From the NCBI RefSeq assembly GCF_003096035.1, contig NZ_CP029186.1, positions 447,001 to 511,000 of the forward strand: 64,000 bases of DNA, read 5' to 3'. The notes under the pieces are model-generated. The model searched no databases. It worked only from the letters and a program-made list of their open reading frames with translations, and had not been told where the DNA came from. The translations under genes were made by a program, and so were the position numbers. Below, piece by piece: positions 62,250 through 64,000 of this stretch; position 1 is the first letter of the stretch; each line of letters opens with the position of its first letter. Origin of the DNA: Flavobacterium album (lineage in GTDB: Bacteria; Bacteroidota; Bacteroidia; Flavobacteriales; Flavobacteriaceae).

Positions 62250-63275
62250 TTATAGCTTGCGGGTAGATTCCCGTTGCCTTAGTTCGGTTTTTATAACACG
62301 GGTTTCATATTGCGGCTCCTCGCCTTCTTTGGCTTCGAGCCTTTTTATGAGCATTTCGGCGGCGGCCTCCCCTATTTCGGGGCCGTGCTGGCTGATGGTG
62401 GAAAGGCTTGGCGTAAGGCGGCGTGACCATACCCCATCGGCAAACCCTATTATGCACAACTCCTCAGGTATCTTTATGCCGCGCTTAATGGCAGCCTTCA
62501 TTGCCATAACCGATGCGTGCTCATCGAGGGCAAAAATACCATCTACCTTTTTCGAATCGAATAGTTTTTTGAGTTTTTCATCAAAATCATCGGTGTTGTC
62601 GGTACGTATGATGATATCGTTATTAATATTGTAGCCCTTATCTTTCAGGGCTTTCATATAGCCTTCGGCCCTCAGCTTGCCCACGCTGAGGTTGTCAATG
62701 CTTGATACCAGCGCTATGTTTTTGCAATCCAGCTTTATGAGGTGGTTAACGGCATCCTTGGACGCTTCAAAATCATCCACTATCACTTTGTCGCAATTTA
62801 TCTCATCGGAAATCCTGTCGAACATCACTATCGGCAGATCATCAGAGATAGCGTCCTTAAAATGCCTGAACTCCTGCTCTTTCTGCGTTTCTTCGGATAT
62901 TGACAGTATAAAGCCGTCAATGGTACCGTTGCTCAGCATGTCCATGGCATGGATCTCTTTCTCAAGCGACTCGTTGGAAATACAGGTGATTACATTGTAC
63001 CCTTTGTCATTGGCGCCTTTCTCGATACCGCTGAACACCTTTGCAAAAAACGGGTTCAGGATATTCGGGATGATCACCCCAATGGTTTTGGAGCGCTTGC
63101 TCTTAAGATTTACCGCAATATTATTAGGCTTATAGTTCTTAAGCTTTGCAAATTCCTGCACCTTGATCTTTGTAGGCTCACTTATCTCAGGGCTGTTGCT
63201 CAATGCCTTGGAAACTGTAGATACTGATACGTTCAGTTCTTTTGCTATCTGCTTCAGTGTTGCTTTTTGTTTCAT
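62250..63275 (-). CDS. LacI family transcriptional regulator
   Basis: This 341-residue repressor/activator has an N-terminal helix-turn-helix (TLKQIAKELNVSVSTVSKAL) and hinge helix (NNIAVNLKSKRSKTIGVIIP). A periplasmic-binding-protein-like effector domain (about 63-330) with TIDGFILSISEE and DGIFALDEHASVMAMKAA follows. The effector is probably a sugar, but no sugar genes are in the window; the neighbour is a ferritin-like gene in divergent orientation. The operator cannot be assigned from the sequence. Confidence 0.92.
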   Translation of the reverse strand: MKQKATLKQIAKELNVSVSTVSKALSNSPEISEPTKIKVQEFAKLKNYKPNNIAVNLKSKRSKTIGVIIPNILNPFFAKVFSGIEKGANDKGYNVITCISNESLEKEIHAMDMLSNGTIDGFILSISEETQKEQEFRHFKDAISDDLPIVMFDRISDEINCDKVIVDDFEASKDAVNHLIKLDCKNIALVSSIDNLSVGKLRAEGYMKALKDKGYNINNDIIIRTDNTDDFDEKLKKLFDSKKVDGIFALDEHASVMAMKAAIKRGIKIPEELCIIGFADGVWSRRLTPSLSTISQHGPEIGEAAAEMLIKRLEAKEGEEPQYETRVIKTELRQRESTRKL

Positions 63276-63690
63276 GGCCTTCCGATTTTAGTTAATGTAA
63301 AGAAACGAAAAATTTAAAAATGAAAAAGGCATGAATTAGAGTTAATTGAAAAATTTGAAAGAAAAATATTTATCAGGCTTTAAAATTTGAGAGGAAAGCA
63401 CTTACAAAAAATAAAAACCTTCACTTGAACAAAAGTTAACGCTATTGTAAATTTTAAGTATTCTCACTATTTGTACTGATTCTAACAGCATTCAAAAACA
63501 AACCCCAAACCGTGTTACCGGCTACTAAAAACAAGAAATCTATAAATCCGGAATTTCATAATTTATTCTTAAAATTTCTTTTTTCTTAAAAATCCGGCAA
63601 ACCTATTAACAACTAATTAGCGTAAATAAAAAATATCTTTGAAAATCAACAAAACCACACCCACCATTATTAACCTAATTAATTGTTATT
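63276..63690. other. 415-bp divergent intergenic region
   Basis: This AT-rich region lies between the LacI-type gene (minus) and the ferritin-like gene (plus). It holds a -7 box for the latter (63634-63641) and a direct repeat AATCCGG (about 63546 and 63591). I saw no palindrome strong enough to be named a LacI operator and no ORF. Confidence 0.5.
63634..63641 (+). promoter_or_regulatory. -7 box of the ferritin-like gene
   Basis: TATCTTTG fits TAnnTTTG, 49 nt ahead of the ATG. The -33 region is not matched. Confidence 0.35.
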
Positions 63691-64000
63691 ATGAAAAAAG
63701 TAGAAGTAAAGGAAGTCGGCACAAGCAGGAGAAGCTTCCTTAAGATCAGCGGGATCACCCTTGCAGGTGCAGGGCTCCTCCTGGCCGGTTGCAGCAGCGA
63801 CGACGACAGTTCGAACAACGACAACCAGCTTCCGGGCGTAAGGGGCGATAAATTTGACCTTGGCGGGGGCGACTTAGGTATACTTACCTACGCGTACGCA
63901 CTTGAACAGCTTGAAGCCGATTTTTACACAAAGGTGGTTAACGGCAGCATGTTCGGTACAATCTTTAATGCTGAAGAACAGGCAGTATTGGCCGATTTGT
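63691..64000 (+). CDS. Ferritin-like domain lipoprotein with Tat signal, N-terminus only
   Basis: The gene begins at 63691 and runs off the window after 103 codons. The start has a twin-arginine signal (TSRRSFLKISGITLAG) joined to a lipobox (LLLAGC), then a Ser/Asp/Asn-rich linker and the start of a four-helix domain (ILTYAYALEQLEADFYTKVV). The last stretch, with paired Glu, is typical of ferritin-like proteins of the DUF4439/Ferritin_2 type. It would be an exported, lipid-anchored, folded metalloprotein; the oxidase or storage role is unknown. Confidence 0.8.
   Translation, partial: MKKVEVKEVGTSRRSFLKISGITLAGAGLLLAGCSSDDDSSNNDNQLPGVRGDKFDLGGGDLGILTYAYALEQLEADFYTKVVNGSMFGTIFNAEEQAVLADL

Noticed and set aside
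1-64000. CRISPR arrays, prophage, IS transposases or toxin-antitoxin pairs
   Set aside because: None were found. Repeats here are short palindromic intergenic elements without regular spacers, and no integrase, transposase or Cas-like protein is encoded.

Overview
This window is a piece of a Bacteroidota chromosome, almost certainly a Flavobacteriaceae (Flavobacterium-like) genome. The evidence is a full-length SprA (type IX secretion translocon), a T9SS C-terminal sorting domain, a complete alternative complex III (ActABCDEF) operon fused to cytochrome oxidase genes, Bacteroidota-only families (DUF4403, DUF2723, DUF5694), and promoter boxes of the TTTG / TAnnTTTG type. Nearly everything is chromosomal core. 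No prophage, IS transposase, CRISPR array or plasmid gene was seen.

Layout. 1-1651: the 5' end of a TolC-type outer-membrane gene, divergent from a DUF4403 lipoprotein. 1879-6969: a minus-strand cytochrome oxidase assembly and subunit cluster (cyoE, two subunit III genes, subunit IV, a terminator, a Cys-less SCO-like protein, SCO, DUF420, a small CxxC membrane protein). 7297-17089: deoC, vanZ-like, gcvH, sprA and ruvA. 17161-23228: maeB, queG, ruvB, a small GNAT protein, a repeat/ncRNA zone and a DUF5694 protein. 23314-25557: an amino-acid permease and a CPBP protease (plus strand). 25751-37537: a roughly 11.6-kb operon actA-B-C-D-E-F-cox2-cox1, with a good promoter at one end and a strong terminator at the other. 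37613-43970: a SPOR protein, the infB-nusA-rimP operon, and a tandem universal stress protein. 44269-44339: tRNA-Gln(UUG). 44552-52959: a frameshifted T9SS cargo gene, a DUF2723 membrane protein, a frameshifted active-type serine hydrolase and a neighbouring catalytically degenerate serine hydrolase. 53084-64000: polA, a metallophosphoesterase, a Cys-less thioredoxin, a polysaccharide deacetylase, a second DUF2723 paralogue, a LacI-type regulator and the start of a Tat/lipoprotein ferritin-like gene.

How the genes work together. Complex III (quinol to cytochrome c) and the aa3-type oxidase core are co-transcribed. Subunits III/IV, heme O synthase and the Cu-delivery factors sit in a second cluster about 19 kb away, so the two operons together build one respiratory branch. 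rimP-nusA-infB is the usual translation/transcription operon, here with a terminator-like hairpin in its leader. ruvA lies 3 bp from sprA and gcvH overlaps vanZ.

The intergenic DNA is rich in dispersed palindromic elements: a 33-bp palindrome present twice, a perfect 27-bp inverted repeat, a 120-bp MITE-like element with 32-bp terminal repeats and two degenerate relatives, a 41-bp GCGGAT-type repeat present twice, and a structured stretch resembling a Flavobacteria ncRNA. I found no clear undescribed multi-gene defence or metabolic system. The most unusual signals are the rimP-leader hairpin, the set of redox- or catalysis-dead paralogues (SCO-like, thioredoxin-like, serine-hydrolase-like), the two homopolymer frameshifts, and the palindromic repeats.
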